Shown here: piece after piece, positions 1-9,668 of the stretch | Layout: each line of letters opens with the position of its first letter | How positions within the stretch are numbered: position 1 is the first letter of the stretch | Assembly (NCBI RefSeq): GCF_003970385.1 | Contig: NZ_RXZH01000001.1 | Span: 744,001-808,000 of the forward strand | Length of the DNA: 64,000 bases | Source of the DNA: Vibrio aquaticus | Lineage (GTDB): Bacteria; Pseudomonadota; Gammaproteobacteria; Enterobacterales; Vibrionaceae | Reading direction: 5' to 3' | Program-made: the position numbers and the translations under genes | The notes under the pieces: model-generated | Seen by the model: the letters and a program-made list of their open reading frames with translations, nothing else | Told to the model about the DNA's origin: nothing | Databases searched by the model: none

Positions 1-1254
1 TTGCTTATCTTGCTCGGTCGATATGTAGTTAAATTCGATTCTTGGTTTCGCATGAGGATCAGCAGATGTAATGGCGATTGAACCTCGGCTCTCGGGCTTG
101 TTCGGGCCAACGTGAACCTGAAAACCATGGCCATCAAAGGCTGCTTGACCGTCGTAACGCATCGCTGCTGGCAAGAAGTGATATTGGATATTTGGCCACT
201 TCAACCCTTCGCGCGAACGAATGAATGCGCACGACTCAAAATGGTTGGTCGCCCCTAACCCTTTACGAGTCAGAATCCACTCCGTTCCGATCAACCCTTT
301 GCTGATCAAACCTAATTTGCTGTTAAGAGTGATCGGCTGCGTGCAGTGGTATTGGAAGTAGACTTCGAGGTGATCTTGTAGGTTTGCCCCAACGCCAGGT
401 AAATCATGAGCCACTTCAACACCGGCTTGTTCCAAGACAGTTTTAGGGCCAATGCCAGACAGTTGTAGCAATTGAACAGAGCCAACTGAACCCGCACTTG
501 AAATCACTTCTTTGCTGGCAAAGGCTTGTTTTACAATGCCTGATTTTTCAAACTCAACGCCAATAGCGTGTTTGTTTTCTAGAATAACTTTTCGAGCAAC
601 CACGCCTTTGATAAGGGTGAGATTAGAACGTTTCAATGCACGTCTTAAGTAGGCGTTAGAGGTAGAAGCTCGCACACCGCCATCGACCGTCATATGCATT
701 GGGCCAAAACCTTCTTGCTGATAGCCGTTGTAGTCAGACGTTTCTGGATAACCGGCATCTTTTCCGGCATCAATGAAGGCTTGGTAAAGAGGATTACGCT
801 GCATGTCGTTACCACCGCAAGTCCCGACAGGTCCTGAGCCACCGCGGTAGTCGTCTTCGCCACCAATCCAACTTTCAGCTTTGCGGAAATAAGGCAGACA
901 AGATTGATAACCCCAACCCTTAGCACCCTGCTCTTCCCACTCATCAAAATCACAAGCATGACCACGAACATAGACCATGCCGTTGATCGATGAGCTGCCA
1001 CCTAAGACCTTTCCACGTGGACAGTGAAGCTGACGGCCATCAAGGCCTTGTTCATTCACGGTCTCAAATTGCCAAGCGTACTTTTCGCTGTTCATCGGGT
1101 AAGAAAGCGCAGTCGGCATTTGGATAAAAATACTCTTATCCGTGCCACCTGCTTCAAGCAGTAACACCTTGTGCTGACCACTTTCGCTTAACCGATCCGC
1201 CAACACACAGCCGGCCGAACCCGCGCCGACGATAATATAATCGTAGCGTTCCAT
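1..1254 (-). CDS. betA: Choline dehydrogenase BetA (partial, C-terminus off the window)
   Basis: GMC-family flavoenzyme that oxidises choline to betaine aldehyde at the membrane, the first step of glycine betaine synthesis. The visible 418 residues start [15 protein letters not shown], a Rossmann FAD-binding motif at residues 10-15. The GMC signature follows near residues 76-100 ([18 protein letters not shown]). The family is about 560 residues long, so roughly a quarter is missing beyond base 1. Two adjacent ATGs (1257 and 1254) are possible; a GGAGAG ribosome site fits the inner one better. It lies 20 nt after betB in a betI-betB-betA operon. The identity is clear from motif and context. 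Confidence 0.95.
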   Translation of the reverse strand, partial: MERYDYIIVGAGSAGCVLADRLSESGQHKVLLLEAGGTDKSIFIQMPTALSYPMNSEKYAWQFETVNEQGLDGRQLHCPRGKVLGGSSSINGMVYVRGHACDFDEWEEQGAKGWGYQSCLPYFRKAESWIGGEDDYRGGSGPVGTCGGNDMQRNPLYQAFIDAGKDAGYPETSDYNGYQQEGFGPMHMTVDGGVRASTSNAYLRRALKRSNLTLIKGVVARKVILENKHAIGVEFEKSGIVKQAFASKEVISSAGSVGSVQLLQLSGIGPKTVLEQAGVEVAHDLPGVGANLQDHLEVYFQYHCTQPITLNSKLGLISKGLIGTEWILTRKGLGATNHFESCAFIRSREGLKWPNIQYHFLPAAMRYDGQAAFDGHGFQVHVGPNKPESRGSIAITSADPHAKPRIEFNYISTEQDKQ

Positions 1255-1277
1255 CATTTAATCTCTCCGTGATTTGG

Positions 1278-2738
1278 TTAGGTGTAAGGGCTGGCGTAAT
1301 CGCCTAGCTCAATTAAGACACTCTTAGTCTGGGTATAGTGTTTCAGGGTTTCTGGGCCATTTTCGCGACCAATACCAGAATGCTTATAGCCACCGACAGG
1401 CATTTCTGCAGGAGAATCACCCCACGTATTTACCCAACAGATGCCCGCTTGCATTTGATGAATAACGCGATGAGCACGAGATAAGTTTTGAGTGAATACA
1501 CCTGCTGCTAGGCCATAATCGGTATCGTTAGCTCGCTTAATGACGTCGTCTTCATCATTGAAAGTCAGCACCGACATAACTGGGCCAAAAATCTCTTGCT
1601 GCACATGCGGCATACTGTCATCACAATCGACAAACACGGTCGGGGCCACAAAGTTGCCAGTCTCAAGACCATTGTCCGTCACTTGATAGCCACCAGTCAG
1701 TAACGTTGCGCCACTCTGCTTTGCACTCTCAATCGCTTGAAGTACCTTGCTCAAATGGTCTTTAGAAATCAGCGCGCCAATCTGGGTAGCCATATCCATT
1801 GGGTTACCAACGATCAGCTTTTCAGTGCGAATTTTTAGCTGCTCAATAAACTGCGGATAAATCGATTCATGAACAAACACTCGTGTGCCATTGGTACACA
1901 CTTCACCTTGGGTATAGAAGTTTGCCACCATTGCCGCTGAAACAGCGTCATCGAGCTTAGCGTCTTCAAACACAATCATTGGTGACTTACCACCCAGCTC
2001 CATCGTCACTTGTTTAAGTGTTTTCGCGCTGTCGGCCATCACTTGTTTGCCTGTACCTGATTCCCCCGTAAATGACACCTTGGCAATATGTGGGTGCGCA
2101 GTCAGCATTTGCCCTACACGGTGATCGCCTTGAACAACGTTGAACACGCCATCTGGCAATCCAGCTTCGGTGAAGATTTCCGCTAGTTTTAGCGCACTCA
2201 GCGGCGTTTCTTCTGATGGCTTGAAAATCATCGCATTACCGGCCGCTAGGGCTGGCGCTGATTTCCACATCGCAATTTGAATGGGATAGTTCCACGCGCC
2301 GATGCCAGCACAAATACCCAAAGGCTCACGGCGAGTATAGAAAAACTGGCTTTCACTGAGTGGCTGCTGCTCACCCTGCATCGCGGGTACTAAACCGGCA
2401 AAGTATTCGATAACATCTGCGCCAGTGGCAATATCCACTTCCATCGCTTCTTGCAGCGGCTTACCGGTGTCTACCACTTCAAGCTCAGCCAGCTCATCGT
2501 TACGCTCACGAAGCAGCGCGACTGCCTTAAGTAAAATACGGCTGCGCTCAGTTGGGCTCATTGACGACCACACCGCAAAACCTTTTTTTGCAGACTCGAT
2601 GGCTTGTTCGAGATCTTGCTGACTCGCTAATCCAATCGTTGCCAGAGGTTCGCCATTAGCTGGGTTATATGTAACAAAGCTTTCACCAGACGTGGCCTGC
2701 TGTGCTTTTCCATCGATAAATAGTGTTTTCATATCCAT
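1278..2738 (-). CDS. betB: Betaine aldehyde dehydrogenase BetB
   Basis: NAD(P)-dependent aldehyde dehydrogenase that converts betaine aldehyde to the osmoprotectant glycine betaine in the cytoplasm. The 486-residue length is normal for the family. The catalytic glutamate is at about residue 247 in MELGGKSP and the catalytic cysteine at about 281 in [10 protein letters not shown]. The cofactor loop FTGESGTGK is near 223-231. It lies between betI (20 nt upstream) and betA (about 20 nt downstream), so the three are very likely co-transcribed. The ribosome site before the ATG is weak, and a second ATG two codons in is an alternative. Confidence 0.96.
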   Translation of the reverse strand: MDMKTLFIDGKAQQATSGESFVTYNPANGEPLATIGLASQQDLEQAIESAKKGFAVWSSMSPTERSRILLKAVALLRERNDELAELEVVDTGKPLQEAMEVDIATGADVIEYFAGLVPAMQGEQQPLSESQFFYTRREPLGICAGIGAWNYPIQIAMWKSAPALAAGNAMIFKPSEETPLSALKLAEIFTEAGLPDGVFNVVQGDHRVGQMLTAHPHIAKVSFTGESGTGKQVMADSAKTLKQVTMELGGKSPMIVFEDAKLDDAVSAAMVANFYTQGEVCTNGTRVFVHESIYPQFIEQLKIRTEKLIVGNPMDMATQIGALISKDHLSKVLQAIESAKQSGATLLTGGYQVTDNGLETGNFVAPTVFVDCDDSMPHVQQEIFGPVMSVLTFNDEDDVIKRANDTDYGLAAGVFTQNLSRAHRVIHQMQAGICWVNTWGDSPAEMPVGGYKHSGIGRENGPETLKHYTQTKSVLIELGDYASPYT

Positions 2739-2758
2739 TTGAAGATCTGACTTTGAAG

Positions 2759-3355
2759 TTATTTTAGGGAGTAGAATGTAAGTTGCTTGTCGAGATAATC
2801 GTTGATGATCTCCCGTGCTTTGTCTGCATCAATGCCTTGTGGGTTGAGCGTTCCACGTAGCCAGATACCATCAATCAAAGCCGCAATACCATGCGCAACA
2901 ACGTCGGCTTGGTGAGCGTTCAGCAGCGCTTTAAGTTCAATTTTAAGGTGGGATAGCAGGCGCTTCTCGTTGACGTGCTGAAGACGTTTCAACTTATCGT
3001 CATGCATAGAATATGACCAAAACGCCAACCATGTCTTAGCCACTTGGTTTTCAGCCTGAAAGCCAACAAAGTTGCCATCAACAATCGCAAGGATACGCTG
3101 CTGATGCGCCTCTTTTGGCAGTTCAGCAAGCTTTGCCATGATAGTAGCCGAGTGCTGACGTAAGATCTCTCGCATCGTCTCTTCGAGCAGACCATGTTTG
3201 CCACCAAAATAGTGATTAATGATCCCCGTTGAAACACCGGCTTCTTTGCTGATCAGCGCAATACTTGCGCCATGCAAACCTACACGATCAATCACCGCCA
3301 TCGTCGCTTTAACAAGCTGAGGTTTCCGTATTTCTGGCATGCCAACTTTCGGCAT
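2759..3355 (-). CDS. betI: TetR-family repressor BetI
   Basis: Choline-responsive repressor of the betaine operon. This 198-residue protein has an N-terminal TetR helix-turn-helix (about residues 28-60, with [20 protein letters not shown]), which in BetI binds an operator in its own promoter. The C-terminal domain is the ligand-binding and dimerisation part. It is the first gene of betI-betB-betA, and a perfect 14-bp palindrome sits 23 bp upstream of its start codon, consistent with autoregulation. Known BetI proteins release DNA when choline is present. No choline transporter gene is visible in the window. Confidence 0.93.
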   Translation of the reverse strand: MPKVGMPEIRKPQLVKATMAVIDRVGLHGASIALISKEAGVSTGIINHYFGGKHGLLEETMREILRQHSATIMAKLAELPKEAHQQRILAIVDGNFVGFQAENQVAKTWLAFWSYSMHDDKLKRLQHVNEKRLLSHLKIELKALLNAHQADVVAHGIAALIDGIWLRGTLNPQGIDADKAREIINDYLDKQLTFYSLK

Positions 3356-3377
3356 TTTGTATCCCTTTTCTTTTTTT

Positions 3378-3391
3378 ATTGAACGTTCAAT
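3378..3391. promoter_or_regulatory. Probable BetI operator
   Basis: ATTGAACGTTCAAT is a perfect 14-bp palindrome 23 bp before the betI start. It lies in an A/T-rich stretch containing possible -10 elements (TATATT on the minus strand at about 3394-3399). Size, symmetry and position match a TetR-type operator. The assignment to BetI is by context. Confidence 0.7.
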
Positions 3392-3775
3392 TAAATATAA
3401 AATGCCTCAAAACCCTTTCGATCTCAAATTATTTATCTAAAAAACCGATCTAGAAACGTCATAACACCTGCTAGTACTAATAATTCAAGTTAGGCTGCTG
3501 ACTCGGTAAAACCAAACAAACATAACCAAGAAAAACCTCACAAAAACAAAAATTAAACATTAAAATCAAATGCTTAATGAAAATCGCCACAACATAATCA
3601 AGCTAAACCCTCACCAAGTAACCCTTCCTTGACGACACCAAAAAATCATCTGTAAATAAATATTTAGTAGGCGAAACATTTTTAAGTTTGAAACATTCCA
3701 CCAGCTAAAAAATCAGCCGACAACACACCTCAATACACAACTGTCGACATAACAAGCTGCGATCAGTCAGGATCG
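3392..3775. other. Intergenic region upstream of betI
   Basis: An A/T-rich stretch of nearly 400 bases between the betI promoter and the terminator of the next gene. I see no plausible coding sequence or RNA gene. It probably holds the betIBA promoter and further regulator sites, but I cannot point to specific ones. Confidence 0.5.
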
Positions 3776-3812
3776 AAAAATCGCCCTGCTTAGCAATAGT
3801 AAATCAGGGCGA
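3776..3812 (-). terminator. Rho-independent terminator
   Basis: On the minus strand, the perfect 8-bp stem TCGCCCTG/CAGGGCGA with a 16-nt loop is followed by a run of five T. It ends the transcript of the metallo-beta-lactamase-fold gene 20 nt upstream. Confidence 0.85.
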
Positions 3813-3832
3813 CAGGAGTGTTTCAGCGATGT

Positions 3833-4627
3833 TTAATGAGAAGAATGAGACGCCGTTAGATTAAACTCTAAGGCAGGTTGAAGCAGTTTCGGAGGCGGTA
3901 ATTGGCCGTCTCTCCCCTCTCTAATTTCGACAAACTGCGCACGTGTTGTCTGCTCATCCAGCATGGTATTGTCGTGTTTTTCATCACCAATGGTGGTTTT
4001 ATAATGGAGGTTTTCCACTTTGTCGGGATAGTTATGGCACAGATAGACCTCAGTATTATCTTTTAGCTCATACAGTTTACGGATCGATTCAAACATTTTT
4101 TCTGCACTACCACCGGGAAAATCCGCCCGCCCAGTACCGTGATAAAACAGCGAATCGCCGACAAACAGCGCATCACCAATCTTAAAAGTGAGGTCTGAAG
4201 GGGTATGACCTGGGGTGCTCATCACTTCCAAATGGGAGTTCCCAAAGTCCATTTCATCGCTCTCTAACAAGAAGTGTTCAAAGTGGTAAAGCTCACTTAG
4301 GCACAGATCGCCTTTCCATTGCGCGTAGACCTCTTTCACCCCCTCAGATACCGAGATAGGGGCATTAAAATACTTACTGAGGTAAAAAGAGCCCGATAAG
4401 TGATCGGCGTGAATGTGAGTCTCTAGGATAGCCACAATATGAAGCGACTTTGCTTCAACGTGAGCAATGAGATCTTGAGCCGACTCATAACTGATCTTGT
4501 CGGATTCAGGGTCGTAATCGGCGACTGGGTCGATAATGATCGCTTCCTTAGTATCATCATCAGCCACCACGTAGCTAATTGTCCCAGAGATAGGATGGAA
4601 GAAGTGTTGAATATTCTGAGATGCCAT
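3833..4627 (-). CDS. MBL-fold metallo-hydrolase, persulfide-dioxygenase/Blh-like
   Basis: A 264-residue metallo-beta-lactamase-fold enzyme. The metal motif THIHADH is at residues 70-76, a further His lies in TPGHTPSDL (about 137), and GRADFPGG and CHNYPD come later. The GRADFPGG and C-H-N-Y-P pattern is typical of the glyoxalase-II/ETHE1/Blh branch, whose members act on glutathione thioesters or persulfides. It may therefore handle sulfane sulfur or a thioester, but the substrate cannot be read from sequence. The start has a strong GAGGGGG ribosome site. It appears monocistronic, with its own terminator downstream and another terminator upstream. Confidence 0.8.
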   Translation of the reverse strand: MASQNIQHFFHPISGTISYVVADDDTKEAIIIDPVADYDPESDKISYESAQDLIAHVEAKSLHIVAILETHIHADHLSGSFYLSKYFNAPISVSEGVKEVYAQWKGDLCLSELYHFEHFLLESDEMDFGNSHLEVMSTPGHTPSDLTFKIGDALFVGDSLFYHGTGRADFPGGSAEKMFESIRKLYELKDNTEVYLCHNYPDKVENLHYKTTIGDEKHDNTMLDEQTTRAQFVEIREGRDGQLPPPKLLQPALEFNLTASHSSH

Positions 4628-4722
4628 TTTGCCCCCTCAGGAAGACGTTTCCTTTTACTATTTACAAAGCACTCAACAATATTCAGTGTAGTCGCTCGGC
4701 TCCTCTTTGAAGGGTAGAAAAT

Positions 4723-4756
4723 AAAAAAGGCCCCGATGCCAAGCAGCGGAGCCTTT
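4723..4756 (-). terminator. Rho-independent terminator
   Basis: On the minus strand, a GC-rich imperfect stem (AGGCTCCG pairing with CGGGGCCT) is followed by a run of six T. It lies just after the stop of the FAD-dependent protein gene. Confidence 0.85.
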
Positions 4757-4775
4757 CAAATCATGATGTTAGCGG

Positions 4776-6392
4776 TTAAGCATTTTCTGCGTCTTCAACC
4801 ATCGCTTTCGATAACGCTTCTGCCACCTTGATACCGTCAATACCCGCCGACAAGATACCGCCTGCGTAACCTGCGCCCTCACCCGCTGGGAAGAAGCCTT
4901 TTAGGTTAATGCTCTGGAAGTCTTTACCACGCTTGATACATACCGGAGACGATGTACGAGTCTCTACGCCTGTCAGTAGACCATCATCCGATGCAAAGCC
5001 TTTGATCTTCTTATCGAACGCTGGAATCGCTTCACGAATCGCTTCGATTGCAAAATCCGGTAGCGCTTTCGAAATATCGGTGAGGTGAATACCAGGAGTA
5101 AACGACGGCTGAACATCACCAATCTCACTAGGATCGCAACCTTTTAAGAAGTCACCAATCTTCTGCGCTGGCGCATCGTAGTTTTCACCACCAAGAACAT
5201 AAGCACCTGACTCAAGCTCACGCTGGAAACGGATACCTGCTAATGGGTCACCTGGGTAATCACGCTCTGGGTCGATGCCGACAACGATAGCGCTGTTTGC
5301 GTTACGCTCTGAACGAGAGTATTGGCTCATACCGTTCGTTACTACACGGCCTTCTTCAGACGTTGCCGCAACAACAGTACCACCAGGACACATACAGAAG
5401 CTGTATACAGTGCGGCCATTTTTACAGTGGTGAACCAATTTGTAGTCTGCCGCGCCAAGAATTGGGTTTCCTGCGTTTTTACCAAAGCGGGCTTCGTCGA
5501 TCATTGACTGCTTGTGTTCGATACGGAAACCAACCGAGAATGGTTTTGCTTCCATGTAAACGCCACGTTCGTGCAGCATTTCAAACGTATCACGTGCACT
5601 GTGACCAACAGCGAGAACAACATAGCGAGATTTAATCTCTTCGCCATTTGATAGCGTTAGACCTGTGATTTGGTCGCCATCCATGTGGATATCGTCAACA
5701 CGAGTGCTAAAGCGGATTTCACCACCCAGTTCGATGATTTTCGCACGCATTTTCTCGATCATCGTAACCAGTTTGAAAGTACCGATGTGCGGCTTACTTA
5801 CGTACATGATCTCTTCTGGTGCGCCTGCTGCAACGAACTCAGTCGTCACCTTACGGCCGTAGAAGTTTGGATCTTTAATTTGGCTGTATAGCTTACCGTC
5901 AGAGAATGTACCTGCACCACCTTCACCAAACTGTACGTTTGATTCTGTGTTCAGTGTACGCTTACGCCAGAAGCCAAACGTATCTTTAGTACGTTCACGC
6001 ACTTCTTTACCACGCTCAACCACGATTGGTTTAAAGCCCGCTTGAGCAAGGATCAGCGCGGCAAATAGACCACATGGACCAAAGCCAATAACCACTGGAC
6101 GCTCAGTAATATTCTCTGGCGCTTTCGCAACGAACTTGTACTCCATATCAGGAGTTTCTTTTACATGCGGGTCGCTAACGAATTGCTCTAAAAGCGCAGC
6201 TTCATTCTCGACAATCACATCAAGCGTGTAGATAAGTAGGATGTTGGCTTTTTTACGAGCATCGTAGCCACGTCTAAATACATTGTAAGAGATGACTTGG
6301 TCTTCAGAGATGCCAAGTTTCTTGGTGATGGCAGCAGTCAGCGCCTCTTCCTCATGATCAAGAGGAAGCTTGATTTCATTTAAACGTATCAT
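4776..6392 (-). CDS. Uncharacterised FAD-dependent dehydrogenase (COG2509 type)
   Basis: A 538-residue cytosolic flavoprotein. An N-terminal domain of about 95 residues precedes the dinucleotide-binding motif VVIGFGPCGLFAALILAQAG at about residues 101-120. A second conserved block, FGEGGAGTFSDGKL, lies near 156-169, and a C-terminal FAD motif (GEGAGYAGGILSAGIDG) near 503. This layout is typical of widely conserved NAD(P)/FAD oxidoreductases of unknown substrate. It is transcribed alone and diverges from fdxA; the 222-bp region between them could serve both. Whether the ferredoxin is its redox partner is speculation. Confidence 0.85.
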   Translation of the reverse strand: MIRLNEIKLPLDHEEEALTAAITKKLGISEDQVISYNVFRRGYDARKKANILLIYTLDVIVENEAALLEQFVSDPHVKETPDMEYKFVAKAPENITERPVVIGFGPCGLFAALILAQAGFKPIVVERGKEVRERTKDTFGFWRKRTLNTESNVQFGEGGAGTFSDGKLYSQIKDPNFYGRKVTTEFVAAGAPEEIMYVSKPHIGTFKLVTMIEKMRAKIIELGGEIRFSTRVDDIHMDGDQITGLTLSNGEEIKSRYVVLAVGHSARDTFEMLHERGVYMEAKPFSVGFRIEHKQSMIDEARFGKNAGNPILGAADYKLVHHCKNGRTVYSFCMCPGGTVVAATSEEGRVVTNGMSQYSRSERNANSAIVVGIDPERDYPGDPLAGIRFQRELESGAYVLGGENYDAPAQKIGDFLKGCDPSEIGDVQPSFTPGIHLTDISKALPDFAIEAIREAIPAFDKKIKGFASDDGLLTGVETRTSSPVCIKRGKDFQSINLKGFFPAGEGAGYAGGILSAGIDGIKVAEALSKAMVEDAENA

Positions 6393-6614
6393 GTTGATGT
6401 CTCGTATCGATAGGTGTCTTAGCCAAAACCGTTTGACGAACGGTCAGCTCACAATGGCGCGCATTTTACGAGAAATTGGTTTGTCTGTCATACTAAATCA
6501 TAGTTAGGAAATAACATTCCCGATTTAGCATATTGAATTTTAGCTTGGGATGAGTATTATCCCCTATCTTCAAATTCACTCGGTCAACTGGCCTTAAACT
6601 TAAGAGCATTCATC

Positions 6615-6938
6615 ATGGCGTTTGTCGTAACTGATAACTGTATCCAATGTAAATACACTGACTGTGTCGCTGTATGCCCGGCAGATGCGTTTCATGAAGG
6701 TCCAAACTTTATGGTCATCAACCCAATCGAATGTATTGATTGTGGTCTGTGTGTTGATGAATGTGATGCCCACGCGATCTTCCAAGAAGACGAAGTGCCA
6801 GACGATCAAACGGTCTACATTTCTTTGAACGCAGAACTTGCCGAGCTATGGCCAGTACAAACTGAAGTGAAGCCAGCAATGGATGAAGCAGAGAAGTGGA
6901 ATGGCGTGCCTGATAAATTGGGCATGTTAGAAAAGTAA
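6615..6938 (+). CDS. fdxA: 7-Fe ferredoxin FdxA
   Basis: A small electron carrier of 107 residues with one [3Fe-4S] and one [4Fe-4S] cluster. The cysteines are at 9, 12, 17 and 21, then 40, 43, 46 and 50, matching the Azotobacter-type 7-Fe ferredoxin pattern. The C-terminal half (about residues 65-107) is an acidic extension found in the family. The ATG is preceded by an AAGAG ribosome site. It is monocistronic with its own terminator. In other bacteria these proteins deliver low-potential electrons; no specific partner is identifiable here. Confidence 0.95.
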   Translation: MAFVVTDNCIQCKYTDCVAVCPADAFHEGPNFMVINPIECIDCGLCVDECDAHAIFQEDEVPDDQTVYISLNAELAELWPVQTEVKPAMDEAEKWNGVPDKLGMLEK

Positions 6939-6971
6939 TTAGCACATTTCTGCACAAACTAGATACACAAA

Positions 6972-7003
6972 GAGAGCTGACAGTGATTGTCAGCCCTCTT
7001 TTC
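6972..7003 (+). terminator. Rho-independent terminator of fdxA
   Basis: The perfect stem GCTGACA/TGTCAGC with a 5-nt loop is flanked by AGAG and followed by CCTCTTTTC. It sits between two converging genes and could act in both directions. Confidence 0.8.
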
Positions 7004-7023
7004 GTTCTTGCGGTACCTAAAGA

Positions 7024-7395
7024 CTACCTTTCGCCCAACACTTCAAATTCATCGTAAGTTAGGCGTGCTTTGCCATCGTCTTGCATCGTCCAAACTTCTT
7101 TATGAACCATACCGAACGCTTTGTTCATCGTCCATTTCGACGCCAAAATGTAGCTTTTCTCGTCTACTTTCTCCCAAGTTGTTTCTTGGTAAGCAACCTC
7201 ATAAAAACCTTGGTCCATAATGTTCTGCCAAAACGCTTGGATTTGTTCGCGGCCTTCAAACGTACCAAATGGTTTCGCCACCATGGTTGTGCCTTCGGCG
7301 TATTGCTCTGCACAACCTTTTGCATTTTGGCTGTTAAACGCGACTTTCCAAGCTTCAATGCCCGCTTGGCATGCGACTAATACTGAATCGTTCAT
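7024..7395 (-). CDS. SnoaL-like (NTF2 fold) protein
   Basis: A 123-residue protein of the SnoaL/DUF4440 class of small alpha+beta cone proteins. Typical features are the N-terminal helix region with WKVAFNSQNAKGCAEQYAEG, then GREQIQAFWQNIMDQGF, and the C-terminal strands ending WTMQDDGKARLTYDEFEV. I chose the inner ATG at 7395 (MNDSVLVACQAG) because AAGG lies just upstream; the longer frame from 7443 lacks one. It diverges from a LysR gene (gap about 165 bp), a common regulator-target arrangement. The fold covers both enzymes and ligand-binding proteins, so no function is assigned. Confidence 0.75.
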   Translation of the reverse strand: MNDSVLVACQAGIEAWKVAFNSQNAKGCAEQYAEGTTMVAKPFGTFEGREQIQAFWQNIMDQGFYEVAYQETTWEKVDEKSYILASKWTMNKAFGMVHKEVWTMQDDGKARLTYDEFEVLGER

Positions 7396-7560
7396 TTTCC
7401 TTACCTTCTCTGCTGTCTGGTCATACCCAATCCACGGTTTCACTTGTGTGTGATAAGTCAGAAACCTTTGGGTCGTCTTTCGAATGAACTCAATATAGGC
7501 TCATTAATTAACCTGAAAAACAATATAATTAGAAAACATAGTTCCAGAAAAACGAACAAT

Positions 7561-8424
7561 ATGAATAAACATAAACAGATGCTGATCTTTAAAACGATCG
7601 TAGAGGCAGGCTCTATCACCAAGGCCGCAGAAAAACTGGAACTGTCTAAGTCGGTTTTAAGCACTCATCTCAAGCAACTAGAAAGCAGTCTAGAACTGGT
7701 ATTGCTCAAACGAACAACTAGGCAACAGTCGCTTACTCCTGCGGGGGAAAAGTTCTATGCGCACTGCGTCTCCATGAACGATATTGTCTCTTTAGCATGG
7801 GACGACATCCGACGCTTTTCGTCTGAACCATCTGGGACTCTCGCCATCACCGCCCCCAATGCACTGATGGAACATTTACTCATTCCCGCACTATCAAAAG
7901 CATTTCAGCCGTTCCCAAAAGTCTCACTCAAACTCATCGCCGATGACCATAAACTGGCGCTGATGCAAAATGATATTGATTTGGCAATTCGAGTCGGGAG
8001 CTCACCAGACAGTAACTACAAACAGAAAAAAATTGGCGAGTTCAAAGACTGGCTGTGCCAAGCGAGCTCGACTCAAACAACACCCGCAGAGAACCGTTAT
8101 ATCGCCAATCAGTGGCAAGGAAATATCATTAAACACACGGTCACTCACTGTGTTACTAAGGAAAGGCTCACTTGGGAGTTTACTGCCCATCATCAAGCGA
8201 ACAGCATTAACCAAGTCGCTTTAATGGTGGAGCAAGGGTTAGGAATAGGGTTAATTCCAGAGTTTATTGCGATGAAGAACCCCAATATTGAACGCTATCA
8301 ACCACAATATGAGCTTGAGAAAAATAGCGCTTATGCGTTGCACCCTTACACCGGCCCAACGCCAAAATCGGTGCAATTGGCGATTAATGCCATTGAGGAA
8401 AAGCTAAGGGAAATGACGGTGTAA
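7561..8424 (+). CDS. LysR-family transcriptional regulator
   Basis: A 287-residue LysR regulator. The N-terminal winged helix is at residues 1-60 (MNKHKQMLIFKTIVEAGSIT, then KAAEKLELSKSVLSTHLKQLE) and a short substrate-binding domain follows. It resembles the CrgA/YhjC-like branch that starts directly with the helix-turn-helix. The frame could open at 7444, but the LysR domain begins at the ATG at 7561, so that start is used; the ribosome site is weak. Its divergent neighbour, the SnoaL-like gene, is the natural candidate target. Confidence 0.85.
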   Translation: MNKHKQMLIFKTIVEAGSITKAAEKLELSKSVLSTHLKQLESSLELVLLKRTTRQQSLTPAGEKFYAHCVSMNDIVSLAWDDIRRFSSEPSGTLAITAPNALMEHLLIPALSKAFQPFPKVSLKLIADDHKLALMQNDIDLAIRVGSSPDSNYKQKKIGEFKDWLCQASSTQTTPAENRYIANQWQGNIIKHTVTHCVTKERLTWEFTAHHQANSINQVALMVEQGLGIGLIPEFIAMKNPNIERYQPQYELEKNSAYALHPYTGPTPKSVQLAINAIEEKLREMTV

Positions 8425-8660
8425 AGCTAACACTGAAGACTTGAACGAGTTGAAGGTCTTAAAGAGACACACCTATGCCCTTTGTAGAGTAGCGAATAAC
8501 TTATGACTAATAATTTGCCTCCAATTACCCACAGCTCTATGCCTACGCCGGCAGAAAATTCCGAACAAGGGTCAATCGAAAGTTCGCTCTGGTCAGTCAT
8601 CACAGCTATTATGGTCATGCGAAAAGAAGTGGCCGCTACCGATTGACTAATCACCTAAAC

Positions 8661-9554
8661 TCAATAGTTGTAGCGCTTAAACCACTGCTCAAAGAACTCG
8701 ATAAACTTATATACTTTTAGGGGTGTATAAGTTCGCTCTGGGTACACAAGACTGATGGTAATCTTACCCTCTTGATAATTTGGCAATAACGACACCAACC
8801 TATTTTTCTCAAGCATTCCTGTTTGCGAAGGCTTAGGCAGAAAGCCCATTCCCGTTCCTTGCTCGACAATATGACGAACGATCGCCGTGCTATTCACTTT
8901 AACCCTACGATTAAACGTCACCTGCTCAGCCCTACCTTGCTTTTCAAATGTGAAGGTACTTGTTCGTGCATTACGATGAGAAATTAACTGATGATTAGTC
9001 AGCTCAGCCGCTGTTTTGGGGTGGCCATACTCAGCTAAATACTCCGGAGAAGCCATCAAGTGAATCCCCAAATCACCTATTCGTTTATAGATGAGCGTAG
9101 AGTCCGGAAATTCTGCACTGGCCCGAATACAAACATCGAAGCCTTCTTCGACCATATCAACAAAGCGATCTTCAACCGAAATATCGAGCTCAATCTCAGG
9201 ATACTGTTTTAAAAAACCTGCACATAGATTAGCGCTGTCTCGATCGCCCAAAACACTCGGCATACTCACTCGCAGTAACCCTGAAGGTGTTCCTCTCAGC
9301 TCGGCGATTTCACTTTCTGCGATCGACAATTGAGTGACTATTTTTCGGCAATGTTTAAGAAATGATTGGCCCGACTCTGTCAACGTCAGAACACGCGTGG
9401 TTCTTTGCAATAAACGAGTACCGAGGGATTTCTCCAGTGCCGAAATCTGCTTGCTCACATAAGAAGGTGTGGTGTTTAGCTCATCGGCTGTTTTTGAAAA
9501 ATTTCCCGTTTCGGTCACCCGAATGAATATCCGCATTGCGTTGAGCTTATCCAT
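8661..9554 (-). CDS. LysR-family transcriptional regulator
   Basis: A 297-residue LysR protein starting MDKLNAMRIFIRVTETGNFS, with helix-turn-helix residues 1-60 and an effector domain ending WFKRYNY. The type (DAMRxFVxVxExGNFS) is the large AaeR/DsdC-like branch that often controls an adjacent oxidoreductase. It diverges from the MDR-family gene at 9669 with a 114-bp intergenic region, so it probably regulates that enzyme in response to a quinone, aldehyde or similar ligand (inference). The 230 bp downstream holds no convincing gene. Confidence 0.9.
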   Translation of the reverse strand: MDKLNAMRIFIRVTETGNFSKTADELNTTPSYVSKQISALEKSLGTRLLQRTTRVLTLTESGQSFLKHCRKIVTQLSIAESEIAELRGTPSGLLRVSMPSVLGDRDSANLCAGFLKQYPEIELDISVEDRFVDMVEEGFDVCIRASAEFPDSTLIYKRIGDLGIHLMASPEYLAEYGHPKTAAELTNHQLISHRNARTSTFTFEKQGRAEQVTFNRRVKVNSTAIVRHIVEQGTGMGFLPKPSQTGMLEKNRLVSLLPNYQEGKITISLVYPERTYTPLKVYKFIEFFEQWFKRYNY

Positions 9555-9668
9555 GCTTGCCGTCGCTTTATTTGTTCCAATATGGAAAAACTGTTAACCA
9601 ACAAGGTATGTTTATCAACCGAATAGGAATAAATACCATGACTCTCGATTCGTAAATGGAGAGACATC

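Noticed and set aside
690..1001. A 103-codon frame on the strand of betA in another phase
   Set aside because: It lies wholly inside betA, whose own frame is uninterrupted and has family motifs.
8427..8654. A 75-codon frame between two LysR genes
   Set aside because: Unlikely composition, no ribosome site and no recognised features; looks like chance.
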